Shown here: positions 1 to 12,514 of the stretch, in pieces | How positions within the stretch are numbered: position 1 is the stretch's first letter | How the letters are laid out: each line of letters begins with the position of its first letter | From: Dasypus novemcinctus | Taxonomy: Eukaryota > Chordata > Mammalia > Cingulata > Dasypodidae | Length of the DNA: 64,000 bases | NCBI RefSeq assembly: GCF_030445035.2 | Contig: NC_080677.1 | Location: 3,596,001 to 3,660,000 of the forward strand | Direction of reading: 5' to 3' | Program-made: the position numbers and the translations under genes | Notes under the pieces: generated by a model | The model's database searches: none | Told to the model about the DNA's origin: nothing | The model's input: the letters and a program-made list of their open reading frames with translations, nothing else

Positions 1-934
1 CACCACTTTGCCATTAATTTCATTTAATCTCTTTTTGTCACTGACATTTCTCAGCATTTCCTTGTTTTATTTCACCTTAATATTCTTCAGAGTACTTGCC
101 AGATGTCTTGTAGAAAATTCCCTAACCTGGGCTCTTCCACTGCTTTTCTCATGATTAGGCTGGTGTTTGGTGGATTTTGAAAGAATACAACAGAGACGGA
201 GTGACCTTCCCTCAAATCATATCTAAGGTACATGATATCTACATATCATTGCTGATGTCTTCATCACTTGGTTGACATAGTACTGGCCGTGTTTTTCCAC
301 TATAGAGTTACCATTTTTTCCTTTTCATACTGTATTATTTTGAAGTGTGTCAGTGAGCCTAGTCCACCTTCAATGGAAGGGGTGCAAATTAAGCTAATGG
401 TTTTATCCTTAATAGTTAGTATCTGCTATGGATCAACAAACGAAATAATGATATAGGACAACAGGACCTACATAATAAAACTCTTTTATGTTGCAAATAA
501 ATAAAATACAACTTGAACTAGCCTAGGTAAAGTAAATGAATATATTTGAACATAAAAATTCATGGGGGACCAGCATGCAGATGGGCTGTGAGGCAAATTC
601 AACATGGGGAAGGGAATACTCCACGAGTGTCTTGCTACCACTTATCCATGATATTTTCTGTAGGTTATATGAACAACTGCCATGGGGTTGGACAGATGCT
701 TATACCTATCTTCTATGTGCTTTGTATTTATAGTTTCTCTAGTAGAAATGCCAAGAGACTTATCTCTGATCTCATGTCCCACTATCCCAGATAAGGGATC
801 TAATGGGCTTAACTTTAGTTAGGTGCTCTGATTAACTGGGCTTAGAAGAATTGTTATAAAATGTGTGAGAATATTGAGCAAATTCTGAAAGAAGAAAAGA
901 GCTACTATGGATGGGAATATTCAAAAGAACTTTT
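1..934. other. Unassigned DNA left of the first L1
   Basis: I see no convincing gene, RNA gene or recognisable repeat here. Open frames on both strands are short, overlap each other and resemble no known domain. The right edge is where an L1-type 5' end begins (a 'cttcaagatgg' motif at about 949-959). Confidence 0.5.
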
Positions 935-1622
935 TCTTGAGTGACAGCTTCAAGATGGTAACATAAGGCCCCTGAAAAGACATGTTCCACCTCAGAAATG
1001 ACAAATCCTACTTGTGTGAAACTGTGGAGGATGATAGAGACTTTAGAAGGACTCAACAAATGCTGAATGAAAGAAGAAAAAAATATAAACACCAAAACCG
1101 ATAGGAGAACTGTGACTCAGATTTACCAGTCCAGACACCTACCCCTTGCTTGGTCTCACACAGCTTAAGAGTTACATAGAGGAAGTACAGTGAGGGCACC
1201 TCCTGCCTTGGCTGCAGACCATTGAACCACTCAGGGCAGAGAATTAGTACTCCAGGCACTATTGAGGCAGAGGACCCAAGCCCGCATAGACCCAGGGCAG
1301 AGCCCAAGTGACTGGCAGATGTGAAAACACAAGAGTCCTCAGGAAAAAAGAGAGATGTGCCATAGAACTGTTGGCAAGAAGAGCATACACCCAACCCAGT
1401 CTCTAACTGAGTACCTTAACAAAAATGGGCGTTTTTGAAAGCTGATCCCATCTGGCCACCTGGAGTGGGATACTAAATGGAAATTAGCAGGGGTAGAAAG
1501 TCCTCAAGGTAAGAAAAAGAAGAGTAAGAATATTGAATGACTGTAATGTATGACAGCCCCAGGACTGAAAATTGTAAGGAAAAGGGGGCAGTGAGGGAGA
1601 AGTTGAGCAAATCATAGGATCT

Positions 1623-1636
1623 GGGGGGGGGGGGGG
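1623..1636 (+). repeat. Poly-G run of 14
   Basis: Fourteen consecutive G residues lie inside the putative L1 5' UTR. Such a run is prone to length error in assembly and to slippage. Confidence 0.9.
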
Positions 1637-2106
1637 ACACTCTGCACAGAAACAAACAGAACAGCTTGACTCCTAGACAAAGAACAGGGGAAAAGAAATC
1701 TTCATCTAGATGTGAAACATTCGCACTTAAAAGGGAAATCTTAACAGTTGTGTTCCATGCCCAGGATAGGAAACAGATGCAGATGACTTGTGAAAATCTG
1801 AAGAGTTAAGCACTGTCTACTCTGCAAATCAGATGTAGAGCCTCAAAACCTAGCCAATCTACAATAAAACTCTAGGCAAGAGAGAGAAACTGACTTATGG
1901 ATTAGTACATCAAAAAAATCAGATGTCCAGACATCAGCAAAAACTTCAAGCCATACTAAGGAACAGGAAGATATGGCTCAGTCCAGGGAAAAAAATTAAA
2001 ACATCAGAGGAGACACTAACTTTGGAACAACTCATCAAAAAGTTCGAATAAATCTCCTAAATCAGTTTAATGAGCTGTAGGAACATATGTATAGAAATAA
2101 ACTAAA

Positions 2107-2182
2107 AATGTATATAGAGTTTTAAGAAACAATGTGTTTATAGAGTTTTAAGAAATGTGTATATAGAGTTTTAAGAAACAAA
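2107..2182 (+). repeat. Three imperfect tandem copies of a 25-30-bp unit
   Basis: The core 'tatagagttttaagaaa' occurs three times in a row inside L1 ORF1-region sequence. Spacers differ slightly between copies. It looks like a local duplication within this L1 copy. Confidence 0.8.
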
Positions 2183-4418
2183 GAAGAATTAGAAAATATA
2201 AAAAGAAGCATAATAGAAATTATGGGAAGAAAAACACAATAATAAATATTGGAATTACTACTAGGGGCATTAACAGCAGATTTGACTGGGCAGAAAAAAG
2301 AGTCAGCAAACTATAAGAGAGGAAAATTGAAATCATACATTCAAAAGTAAAGATAGGGAGAATTATAATTAAAAACAAACAACAACAACCGAGCAGTGTC
2401 TGAGAGACCGAACAGCATGATAACAACATATGTATCATATTAGTCCCTGAAAGAGAAGTGAAGGGAATAGGGGCAAAAATAATATTTGAGAAAATTGCAG
2501 ACCCAAATTTCCCAACTTTTATGAAAGATATAAATATGCATATCCAAGAAGCAGAACATACTCCAAACAGGATAATGACTTATAGATTTCTCCAAGACAC
2601 ATAGTAATCAAAATGTTAAATGCCAAAGATGAAGAGAGAGTTGTGAAAGCAGCAAGAGAAAAGTGATTCATCACGTATAAGGGAACCTCAATTAGACTAA
2701 GTGCCAATTTCTCATCAGTAACCACAGAACTGAGAAAGAAGTAGTATAATATATTTAAAGAAACAAAAGTGAAAAACTAGAGCCAAATTTTCTTTAACTG
2801 GCAAAACTGTCCTTCAAAAATGAGGGAGACTCTAAGTCATTAATAGATAAACAAAAATGATAGAGTTTGTTACAAAAACACATGCTCTGCAAGAAAAACT
2901 AAAGGAAGTTCTTCAGATTAAAAAGCAAGGACAGGAGAAAAAGCCATATGAAGTGAAGATCTTCAGTAAAGGCAGCCAAATGGGTAAATGCAAAATCAAA
3001 GTGTACTGTATCCTCAATATGCAACTACACTCATTATTCCTATTACAGTTAGAATACAATTGAATAAAGATAATTGTATTTATTGATAATGGACATTGAA
3101 AACCTAAAAGGGTGATTTGGGATAAAAACAACATAAAGAGGGGAATCCATGGGATATGGGAACAGAGAATGCCTATTCTACTGAAGTTAAACTGGCATCT
3201 TCAAAATAGTAGACTATAGTCTTAGGCTGTGTAATATAAACCCCAGAATAATCCCAAAGAAGGTATTTAAAATACATATACAGAAATGGAAATGATAAAA
3301 AGATCCATCAGTTATATCATGAAAGATCAACTATATAAAAAGGGATGTTGCAATAAAGGAAAAGAGAGGTCACACATACATAAGAGGAATTAAAAAAAAA
3401 GAACAAAATGGCTAAGTAATATCACTGAATGATAATGGATTAAACCCCAAATCAAAATAAACAGATTTGAAAGAACTAATAAAGAGGATCATTCAACTGT
3501 ATGTTGTTTACAAGAGACTCACCATAGACCCAAAGATACAAATAAGTTGAAAGTTAAAGTATGGAAAAGATAATCCATGCAAATAGTAACCAAAATAGAG
3601 CTGGGGTAGCTATGCTAATATTCAACAAAATAGACTTTAAGTTAAAAGCTTTTACAAGGGACAAAGAAGGACACCATATATTAATAAAAGAGTCAATCCA
3701 CCAAGAAGTATAATAATCATAAATATTTATGCACCTAACCATAGTGCCCCAGGATATACGAAGCAAATACTTGCAAAACTGTAGGGAGAAATAGAAACCT
3801 CAACAATCATAATTGGAGATTTCACACACCATTTTCATCAATGGATAAAACATCTAGACAGAAGATCAATAGGGAAACAGAGACCTTGATTAATTTGATA
3901 AATGAACTCTACCTAAGAGACACAGAACACTGAGCTCTGTACAGCAAGATAAAATTTTTTCTGAAGAGCACATGGATCATTCTCCAGAATAGATCAGATG
4001 CTCAATCACAAAACAAATCTCAATAAATTTAAAAGCTTTGAAATTATACAAAACAACTCCTCTGACCACAATGCAATGGAGCTGGAAACCAATACCTTTG
4101 GAGAACTGGAAAATCCACAAGTAAATGGAAAGTAAACAAGATACTCAATGTGATCCCACAAGGGAAATTACTAAATAGCCTAAAATGAATGAAAACAAGA
4201 AAGCAACATATCAAAACTTGTGGAACGCATTGAAGCAATGTTCAGATGGAAATTTATAGTTCTAAATTCTTACAATGAAAAGAAGGAAGAGATCAATTCA
4301 AAGAACTCAGTGGAAAATTGAAAGAACTAGAAAAATAGCAGCAAACTAAATCCAAAGTGAGCAGAAGGAAGGAAATAACAAACATTAGAGAAGAAATAAA
4401 TACATAAAAAACAATAGA

Positions 4419-4503
4419 GGGGATCAGATCTAGCTTAGTGGTTGAGTGTGTCTGCTTCACATGCATGAGGTTGCAGGTTCATTCCCTGGTAATTTCTGAA
4501 AAA
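4419..4503 (+). mobile_element. tRNA-derived SINE (short DAS-type) inside the L1
   Basis: A tRNA-like head carries a good Pol III A box (TAGCTTAGTGG, 4431-4441) and a B-box-like motif (GGTTCATTCCC, 4477-4487), followed by a short A-rich tail. It interrupts L1 ORF2 and is flanked by near-identical A-rich direct repeats (left about 4405-4418, right about 4498-4512), as expected for L1-mobilised insertion. The head matches the general form of armadillo DAS SINEs. It lacks the long DAS-III tail seen at 38525-38886. Confidence 0.8.
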
Positions 4504-5198
4504 AAATAGAGACAATTAAGGAAACAAAAAGTTGGTTATTTGAACAAATTAGTAAAATGGTACCTTTATCAGACTGACATGAACAAGAGAGGACACAAAT
4601 AACTAAAATGAGAAATGAAAGGGGAAGACATTAGTACTTATCCCACAGAAATAAAAATGATCATAACAGGATATTATGAACAATGTTATGTCAACAAATT
4701 AGACAAATAAGATGAAAGGGAAAAGTTCTCAGAAACACAAAGAAAAACCTGCACTGTTTCTAGGAGAATATCCCAACTGAAACAAACCAGTTACAAGTAA
4801 AGAGATTTAATCAATAATCAATCAGGTGGCTTCACAGGTGAATTCCACCAAATATTCCAAGAAGAATTAACATCAATCCTTCTCAAATTCTTCCAACATA
4901 TTAGAAAAGGCCAAGACACTACCTATCATTCCATGACGGCAGCCTCGCCCTAATACAAAAGTCAAATAAAGATACCAAAAGAAACGATATTTATAGACTA
5001 ATAACCCTCATACATTTAGAAGCAAACATCAAGAAAATACTAGCAAACTGAATCTCACATCATATTAAAAGAATTGCACACGATTCTCAAGTGGGATTTA
5101 TCCCAGGTATGTAAGCATGATTCAACATAAGAAAATTAATTTATGTAATACACCACATTGATAGAACAAAAGGAAAAAAAGACACATCATCCTTCCAA

Positions 5199-5390
5199 AT
5201 GAAAGAAGAGTCATTTAACAAAATCCAGCACCTCTTCTTGATAAAGACACTTAGAAAACTAGGAATAGAAGGAAACTTCTTCAGCATAATAAAGGGCATA
5301 TATGAAAAACCTACTGTTAAAATCATAATCAATAGTGAATTAATGAAACTTTCCCTGCAAGATCTGGAACAAGAAAAAGATGCCCAATGA
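5199..5390 (+). pseudogene. L1 ORF2 reverse-transcriptase fragment
   Basis: This open stretch encodes a recognisable L1 RT segment: 'FNKIQHLFLIKTLRKLGIEG' followed by 'IYEKPT', matching the region just after the fingers/palm motif in L1 ORF2p. It is a relic in a broken frame, part of the plus-strand L1, and not a functional gene. Confidence 0.85.
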
Positions 5391-6132
5391 TACCATGGTT
5401 ATTAAACATTGTATTTAAAGTTTTAACCAGAACAATTAGGCCAGAAAAAGGGAAAAAAAGGTAACCAAATTGGAAAGGAGGAAGTAAAACTTTCACTATT
5501 ATCAGACATGATCCTTTATATAGAAAGTCCTAAAATGTCTATAATAAAGTTATTAGAGCTAATAAATGAATTTGGCAAAGTGGCAGGATATAGGTTAACA
5601 GGCAAAAGTCAGTTAGGTTTGCATACATTAGTCATGAGCAATCTGAGGGGGAAATTGATGGAAAAAAATCCCATTTCATGACAGTGAGAACAGCCAAACA
5701 TCTAGGAATAAACTTAACAAAGAATGAAACAACTTCTATATAGAAAATAGCAAATCATTACTAAAGTATACCAAAGAAGACCTGTGTAAATGAAAGGGAA
5801 TTGATGCTTATGGTTGGAATACTCAATATTGTCAAGATGTAATGTCTACCCAAAATCTTTCAATGCAATCCCAATGCAATCTCAATCACAACCCCAGCAG
5901 CCTAAAAATGGAAAAGACAATCATTAATTTTATTTAGAAAAATCAACAGGCACTTGATAGACAAAGACACTTTAAAAGTGAAGAATGAAATTGGAGCATT
6001 CACACTTCCTGATTTCAAAACTTACTGCAAAGCCACAGTGGTCAAAACAGCATGGTACTAGTGAAAGGACAAATATGTAGAGAAAGTGATTCAAACTGAA
6101 AGTTCAGAAATAGACCCTAACATTTCTGGGTC

Positions 6133-6145
6133 AATTGATGTTTTT
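6133..6145 (+). repeat. Target-site copy 1 of the compound insertion
   Basis: AATTGATGTTTTT is a near-copy, with one extra G, of the 12-mer AATTGATTTTTT found at 14784-14795 and 18170-18181. It belongs to ORF2 of the plus-strand L1 and marks the left edge of the 12.0-kb compound insertion. TTTT/AA follows at the junction, matching the L1 endonuclease preference. Confidence 0.8.
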
Positions 6146-8733
6146 AACAAATAATTTTTATTGATAAATATTAATAAAGCATAAATCCATCCAAAGTCTA
6201 CAATTAGTGATATCAGTATAATCATGTAGTTGTGCATTCATCACTTCAAACATTTTCAGAACCTTTTCATTATTCCAGGAATAATAATAAAAAGCAAAAA
6301 CCAACCAAACAAACAAATAAAATTCATCACCTCTCAATCTCTTTACACCTCCCATGCCATGCATAGCTGCAATTTTGTTTCCTTCTCTCTTGTATATTCA
6401 TATTTGTATTTTGTAAAAACAGTCTTATAAACGTATTATCACCTATATTTGTGTTTTACATGAGGCTGAACTATCTTGTACAGTCCAATTGGCAATTTTT
6501 TAGCTTTTCTTCTAGCAATATACATGTCTTAGACTTTCCCTTTCAACCACTGTCATACCTATATAATAGCTCTGCTAGTCACAAACACCATGTTGTTCTC
6601 TCACCATTTCCATTCATTTCCAAAGACTTACAAACAACCTTTGGATGCATTCTGCTCAGATTAATGCTCAGATTTCCATGCTCTACCCTCATTCTATTTT
6701 CTGGTGACTTATATTCTAATTATTAGCTCCATGAATTTACATAATGTTTTTAGTCCATAATAGCACAATCATAGAGTATTTGTCCTTTTGTGTCTGGCTT
6801 GCTTCACTCAATATAATGTCTTCAGGTTCATCCATGTTGTCATATATTTCATGACTTCATTTCTTCTAACTGCTGCATGATATTCCATCATGTACATACA
6901 CCACAATTTGTTTACCCTGTCATCAGTTGATAGATACCTGGGTTGTTTCCAACTTTTGGCAATCATAAATAATGCTGACATGAACACTGGTGTGCAGATG
7001 TCTGTTCGCGTCTCTGTTCTCAATTCTTCTGGGTTATACCTAGTAGTGGTATTGCTATGTCACATGGCAGATCTATATTCAACTTCCTTAGGAGCTCCAC
7101 AGTGGCTTCACCATTCTACATTCCCACCAACAATGAATAAGCTTTCCTTTCTCACCCATCCTCCCCAACCTTTACAGATTTCCAACTTTTTAATAGCAGC
7201 CATTCTAATATGTATGTAATAGTACCTCATTGTAGTATTGATTTGCATTACCCTAATCACTAGTGATGACACATTTTTCATGTGTTACTTCACCATTTGG
7301 ATTTCTTCTTCAGACAATTTATTTTTCAGGTCTTTTGCCTATTTTTTAATTCGGTAGTTTGTTTTTTTGTTTGTTTTTTGAGTTGTATGATCTCTGTATA
7401 TCATGAATATTAAACCCTTATGGATATGTGATTGCAAACATTTTATCCCACTGAGTCAGCTTTCTTTTCAGCCTTTGGACAAATTCTTTTGAGGTGCTGA
7501 TGTGTTTAATTTTGAGGAGGTCCCATTTATCTATTTTTCTTTTATTGCTTGTGCTTTGGGTATACGCTTTAAGAAACCACTGCCTACCACAAGATATTTA
7601 CCATGTTTTCCTAGAATTTTTTCTAGGAGTTTTCTTGTTGTTGCTTTTATATTTAGTTCCTTGATCCATTTTGAGTTAATTTTTATGATATTTGATATAT
7701 AGGTCCTATTTCTTTCTTTTGTATATTGCTATCCCATTCTCCAAACACTATTTGTTGAATAGACTGCTCAGGACCAGCTGGAAGGATTTGAATGCCTTGT
7801 CAAAAATCACTTGACTGTAGATATGAGGGTCTATATCTGAGTTCTCCCTTGGTTCCATTAGTCAGTCTCTATGTCTTTATCCCATACAATGCTGTTTTTA
7901 TCACTGTAGCAAAGTAATATCTTTTAAAAAACAGGAGTGAGAGTCCTACAAGTACGTTCTTTTTAAAGATATTCTTTGCTATTCAAGCCTGTTACCCTGC
8001 CAAATAAATTTGAAAATTGGCTTTTCTGTTTCTGCAGCAAGGCTGTTGGGATTTTTATTGGGATTGCATTGAATGTGTTTGGGTAGAATTGACATCTTAA
8101 CTATATTAGTCTTCCAGTCTATGAACACAGAATGTTCTTCCATTTATTTAAGTCTTCTTAGGTTTCTTTTAGCAATGTTTTGGAGTTTTCTGAATACAGA
8201 TCCTTTATGTCTTCGGTCAAGTTTATTATTAAATATTTGATGGTTTTGGTTGCTATTTTCTTCCTGATTTCCTCCTCAGATTGCACATCAGAAGTATATA
8301 GAGAATCTAATGATTTTCACATATTAATCTTGTAGGAAACAACTTTGCTATTAATTCCAGTAACTTTTTTGTGGATGATTTCTCAGGAAATTTTAGATAT
8401 AGGATCATATCATCATTGAGTACTGAAAATTTCACTTCTTTTTTTCCTATTTGGGTGATTTTTAGTACTTTATCTAACCTAATTGCTCTAGCTAGAAATT
8501 CTACTCAATATTGAATAACAGCAATGACAAGTTCCTGATCTCAATGGGAAAGTTTACAGTTTTTCACTGTTGAGAGCATGCTAACTATAGGTTTTACCAT
8601 AGAGGTAGCATCCTTCTAATAGTATGTTTGGTGTGTTTTAATCAATAAAGGGTGCTGTATTTTCTCAAATGCCTTTTCTGAATTAATTGAAAGTATCATG
8701 TGATTTTTCTTCTTCAATTTATCAATGTAGTTT
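6146..8733 (-). mobile_element. LINE-1, minus strand, 3' part (3' UTR and C-terminal ORF2)
   Basis: Read on the minus strand this is the 3' end of an L1. It holds 3'-UTR and C-terminal ORF2 sequence (around 6800-7100 and 7500-8500). The ORF2 sequence stops at 8720 and continues at 11912, with 13 bp of the host L1 duplicated around a younger L1. With the part at 11899-14783 the element is about 5.5 kb, so nearly full length. All reading frames are broken. Confidence 0.88.
8721..8733 (+). repeat. Left target-site duplication of the twin-primed L1
   Basis: ATCAATGTAGTTT is repeated exactly at 11899-11911. Both copies belong to ORF2 of the host L1, and between them lies one L1 insertion. The right copy is followed by AT, giving GTTT/AT, an acceptable L1 endonuclease nick site for a minus-strand insert. 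Confidence 0.92.
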
Positions 8734-11005
8734 TCTGTCTTTATTTATTTATTTTTTATGTTACATTAAAAAAATACGAAGTCCCCATATACCCTTACCC
8801 CCCTCACCCTACTACTCCTATATCAACAACCTCCTCCCTCATCATGGGTCATTCATTGCACTTGGTGAACACATCTCTGAGCACCGCTGCTTCACATGGA
8901 CAATGGTCAACACTATAGTCTACACTCTCCTCTAGTTCACCCAGTGGGCCATGGCAGGACAGACAATGTCCAGCAATTGTCCCTGCAGTACCACCCAGGA
9001 CAATTCCAAGTTCCAAAAATGCTCCCACATCACCTGTCCTCTTCCTTCTCCCTAAACTCAACAGCTACAATGGCCACCCTCTCCACATGAATGCTATATT
9101 TTCCTCCATTACTAATCATAATTGTTCCAGAATAGAATATCAGCAAGTCCACTCTAATCCATACTCTATTCCTCCATTCTGTGGACCCTGGGGTAGTTAT
9201 GTCCACTCCACCTCTATATCAAGAGGGGGCTTAGATTCCACTAGGATGATGGGTGCAATTCTCCTGCTTGCAGTTGTAGGCACTCTTGCCTCCCTGGTGT
9301 GGTGGTTGACCTTTTTCACCTCCCTGTCAGCTGGCCAGGGTAAGTCCAAGAAACCAGAGGGTAGGAGCTGTAAACCTCCTGAGGCCCATGGTCTGGCCAT
9401 CACATAGACAGTTCATGATTCAGGTCTCCTGAGTATACACCAGCCCAAACACTAATCACAGGTCTAGTAAAAGTAACAGAAGAGGTATGTGTAGAAAGGT
9501 CATATCTGAGTCCAACTCCATCACACTCAGGAACACAAACTCCAAAGTAGGGCCAACTGATATGGCACTGAACTCCATCTGTCATGACCATAGAGCCTGT
9601 GGGTCTCGGTAGCCCTCAGAAGAACCAATACCTCGGCTTGTGTCTACTTTGGCTGTCTCTGGGACCTTGCTGAGGCGTGCATAAGGGCAACCCCTCTGAT
9701 GACCTCCTGACTCTTTTTTGGAGACTCATAGCCATACAAATTCATTTGTCCTTTCCATTTCCCCCTTTTATTCAAAGTCAAAAAGCATTTTACCATCTGA
9801 TAATACATGTAGGCTGAAATATCCTGCTGGTCTGAGTTGACCCTTTTATTCAAGGTCATTTTTTAGTTACATCATTAACTGGTACTTTGTAGTAATCCCT
9901 CGGAGCCAGGGAGGCTCATCCCCAGGAGTCATGTTCCATATTGGGGGAAAGGTAATACATTTACATGCTGAGTTTGGCTTAGAGAGTGGCCACATTTGAG
10001 CAACATGGAGGCTCTCTCAGGAGGTAACTCTTAGGTACCCTGCAGCTCTAGGTCTAGTTCTTATTTCAGGCACAGGCTCACAAGCAGTCCTTAGTATTAA
10101 GAGCTCATTGTTGGACCACCCTTCATTATTGGTCTTAGCCATTGCCCTTGGGGTATTTTTCTTGTTCCATTGGGAAATGTGATGGAGCTAGCCTGGCTAG
10201 GAACTCAGCTCTCCCTCAGTTGTTGTTGTTTTTAACTGTAACCACTATGAAAATAGCCAAACATTTTTATGTACCCTGTATACATGCCCTGGAGAACACC
10301 CTCACAACCATGTGCCCCCAATCAATAACACTCCACACCTGAATTCTTCCCCTGCCATAGTTGAACCTCTCTGTGATCCAAAACTTCTTCAAAAATGAAG
10401 TCTAATATATTGCCAGTTTCCATTAATAGTAAAATGGAATATAGTAATGGGTTTAAGAGTTAGATATAGAATACACACTAATTTAGAAAAATTAAAGTAA
10501 AAATAAATTAGGGTATTAAAAATTTTTTAATGAAAAAACTTTTTTTTTGATATTTTGCCTTCCATCACTGAAATAAGTGTTGCCCTGTATGCACAGTGGC
10601 AAGGCAACTTCTTCCATCTCTTCCTCAGTGTCTACGTCCTTTCTTTTTTTTTCCTAATTATAAGTTTGTCTTCACAAAAGTTTTAGATCACAGTAATTCG
10701 AATATACAATGGACAGTTCTCCCACATATCCAACATCAACACTTTATCCCTTCCCCAGCAATGATCTTTTTACATGTGCATATATTTGCTGCAAGTGATG
10801 TACAGATATTGAGATAATAGATTTCCAACATGGTTAAACTTGGGTTTACATTATGGCTTATATTTTAGACTATCCAATTTTCTAAGCTTTTAGTTATCTT
10901 GTGTTTTACATTATGATTTACATTTTAGCCTATAGGCCCCTATACATTTTAGGTGTAATTTAACATGTCCTATATCCATCCTTGCATAATCTTGTGGAAC
11001 ACTTC
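8734..11005 (-). mobile_element. Twin-primed L1: 3' segment (long 3' UTR and poly-A), minus strand
   Basis: The left edge is a T/A-rich tract (about 8741-8760) that reads as a poly-A tail on the minus strand, next to the left target-site copy. Inside is a long L1 3' UTR, which recurs at 23694-24466, 40027-40695 and (plus strand) 48266-48830. The pyrimidine-rich block at 8790-8840 is the complement of a G-rich polypurine tract. The segment changes orientation at about 11000-11010. At least 2.2 kb of 3' UTR is present here, which is long for an L1. Confidence 0.85.
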
Positions 11006-11898
11006 CATTGCACTATTCACTATTGCCAAAAGTTGGAATTAACCCAAATGCCCATCCACAGATGAATGGATAAATAAAATGTGGTATATACATACAATGG
11101 AATACTACTCAGCTATAAGAACAAATACAGTACAAACACATGTGATAACGTGGATGAATCTTGAGAACCTTATGTTGAGTGAAGCAACCCAGGCATTGAA
11201 GGACAAATACTATATGACCTCACTGATATGAAATAAATAAACCAAGCTGTCTTGGTGAGCTAGAGACCAGATGATAGGCTTAAAGGAATATGTGGGGTAG
11301 AGGAAGGTTGCGAGCTGATGCCTACTTGAAAACTATAATAAGCTGGAGGTAAGTATTTGTATGGGGAAGGAATAAAATAGGGGCATAGGGATACCTTTGA
11401 GTGGGGTTTTGTGGACTTGAGGGGGGCTAGGGATGGGAGGGTGGGTCAGATGGCCCAAGAAATTGGGGGGAGAGTAGGGAGCAATTGAACATAGGAGATT
11501 GTGAGGTATGTGGTTGAAAGTATAATGTTGAGAAAACTTTTTCAAAAATATAATAAGGAAGTTACCTATTTAAGATGCTTAAATGGGAAAAACTAACACA
11601 GGGCAGGCTTCTAGGAAGTATGTGAGGGCTCATTTTGACATAGTGGGTTATATCATTGGATGGGTACCCATACAATAAGAGTGAAGGTATACCCACATCC
11701 TGGGGAGGACTGATGTTTTCAAATAGAGGGAATTGTATTTCTATGGAGAATTGGTGGCTCCCAATGGGTTAGGGCAGTCGAGCATGTCAAGCCCTCAATA
11801 TTGTTGCAAGTATTTCTGAATATGGCCCTTCAAGTAATGAAGATTGATTGTCAATGTGGGCCCTGAGGGGAGGGGAAAAGAGGTGTTGAATAGATGGA
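11006..11898 (+). mobile_element. Twin-primed L1: inverted 5' segment (ORF2 end and start of 3' UTR)
   Basis: The first 250 bases read on the plus strand as the C-terminal end of L1 ORF2 ('ccatccacagatgaatgg' near 11050-11070 is typical), followed by about 650 bases of 3' UTR with G-rich tracts at 11400-11490. The orientation is opposite to the 3' segment at 8734-11005, yet both lie inside one pair of target-site copies. That arrangement is the hallmark of a 5' inversion made by twin priming. Confidence 0.85.
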
Positions 11899-11911
11899 AT
11901 CAATGTAGTTT
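11899..11911 (+). repeat. Right target-site duplication of the twin-primed L1
   Basis: This is an exact copy of the 13-mer at 8721-8733. The host L1 ORF2 continues directly to its right. Confidence 0.92.
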
Positions 11912-12090
11912 ATTACACTAATCCATTTTCTTATTTTGTAGAACCAGCCTAACATAACTGGGGTAAAACTCACTTGAGCAGGTTGTATAATTCTTTTAAT
12001 GTGCTTTTGGATTGGGTTTGAAAGTATTTTGTTGAGGATTTTAGCATCTATATCCATTAAAGATAATGGCCTGCAATTTTCTTTTCTCAT
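11912..12090 (-). pseudogene. L1 ORF2 reverse-transcriptase fragment
   Basis: On the minus strand this encodes '[20 protein letters not shown]', the conserved L1 RT motif normally written [17 protein letters not shown], followed by a degraded GW-F-IRK segment. The frame is cut at 11911 by the twin-primed L1. Confidence 0.88.
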
Positions 12091-12233
12091 GGCATTGTTA
12101 TCTGGTTTTTGTATTAGTGTGATGTTAGCTCATAGAATGAGTTTGGTAGCATACTTTCATGCTTAAATGTTTGGAAGAGCTTGAGCAAGACTGATATTAG
12201 ATCATCTTGGAATGATTGGCAGAATTAAACTCT

Positions 12234-12281
12234 GAAGCCCTATAGTCCTAGGTTTGGGAAGCCCTATAGTCCCAGGTTTGG
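12234..12281 (+). repeat. 24-bp tandem duplication in L1 ORF2
   Basis: Two adjacent 24-bp copies differ by one base. They lie where L1 ORF2 encodes the conserved SPGPDG-like segment, and 24 bp would keep the frame. The duplication is specific to this copy. Confidence 0.85.
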
Positions 12282-12514
12282 GAAGTTTTGATGAATTTTT
12301 CAATCTCTTCACTTGTGATATTATTGTTGAGGTCTTCTATTTCTTCTAGCATCAGTGTAGGTGGTTCCTGTGTGTGTGGGAATTTGTCCATCTTGTCTTT
12401 ATTATCTAGGTTTTTTGGCATACTTTTGTTCATAGCATCTCTTTTGGTCTCTCTTATTTCTGTGGGGTCAGTGGTAATGCCCCCTTTCTCATTTCTCATT
12501 TCATTTATTTGCAT
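12248..12514 (-). pseudogene. L1 ORF2 fragment before the RT domain
   Basis: The minus-strand open frame contains 'EKGGITTDPTEIRETKRDAM' and a following 'LEEIEDLNNNITSEEIEKFI', both diagnostic of the L1 ORF2p linker just before the RT fingers. It is a relic within the minus-strand L1. Confidence 0.9.

Larger units (their letters stand above)
935..6145 (+). mobile_element. Old LINE-1, plus strand, 5' part (5' UTR, ORF1, most of ORF2)
   Basis: The sequence follows L1 order on the plus strand: a 5'-UTR-like start near 940-960, ORF1-derived sequence around 2230-2950 (including the typical stretch encoding 'AKLSF-KNEG' near 2800-2825), then ORF2 endonuclease-like sequence from about 3480 and reverse-transcriptase-like sequence around 4900-5700. 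Both ORFs are broken by many stops and frameshifts. The element stops inside ORF2 at 6145 and resumes at 18182, so it was split by a later insertion. Removing the insertion and the SINE gives about 6.4 kb, close to full length. Divergence suggests an old L1M-type subfamily, but I cannot name it. Confidence 0.85.

Noticed and set aside
8734..11898. Considered as two separate L1 insertions in opposite orientation
   Set aside because: One exact 13-bp duplication encloses both halves and none separates them, so a single twin-primed event is simpler.
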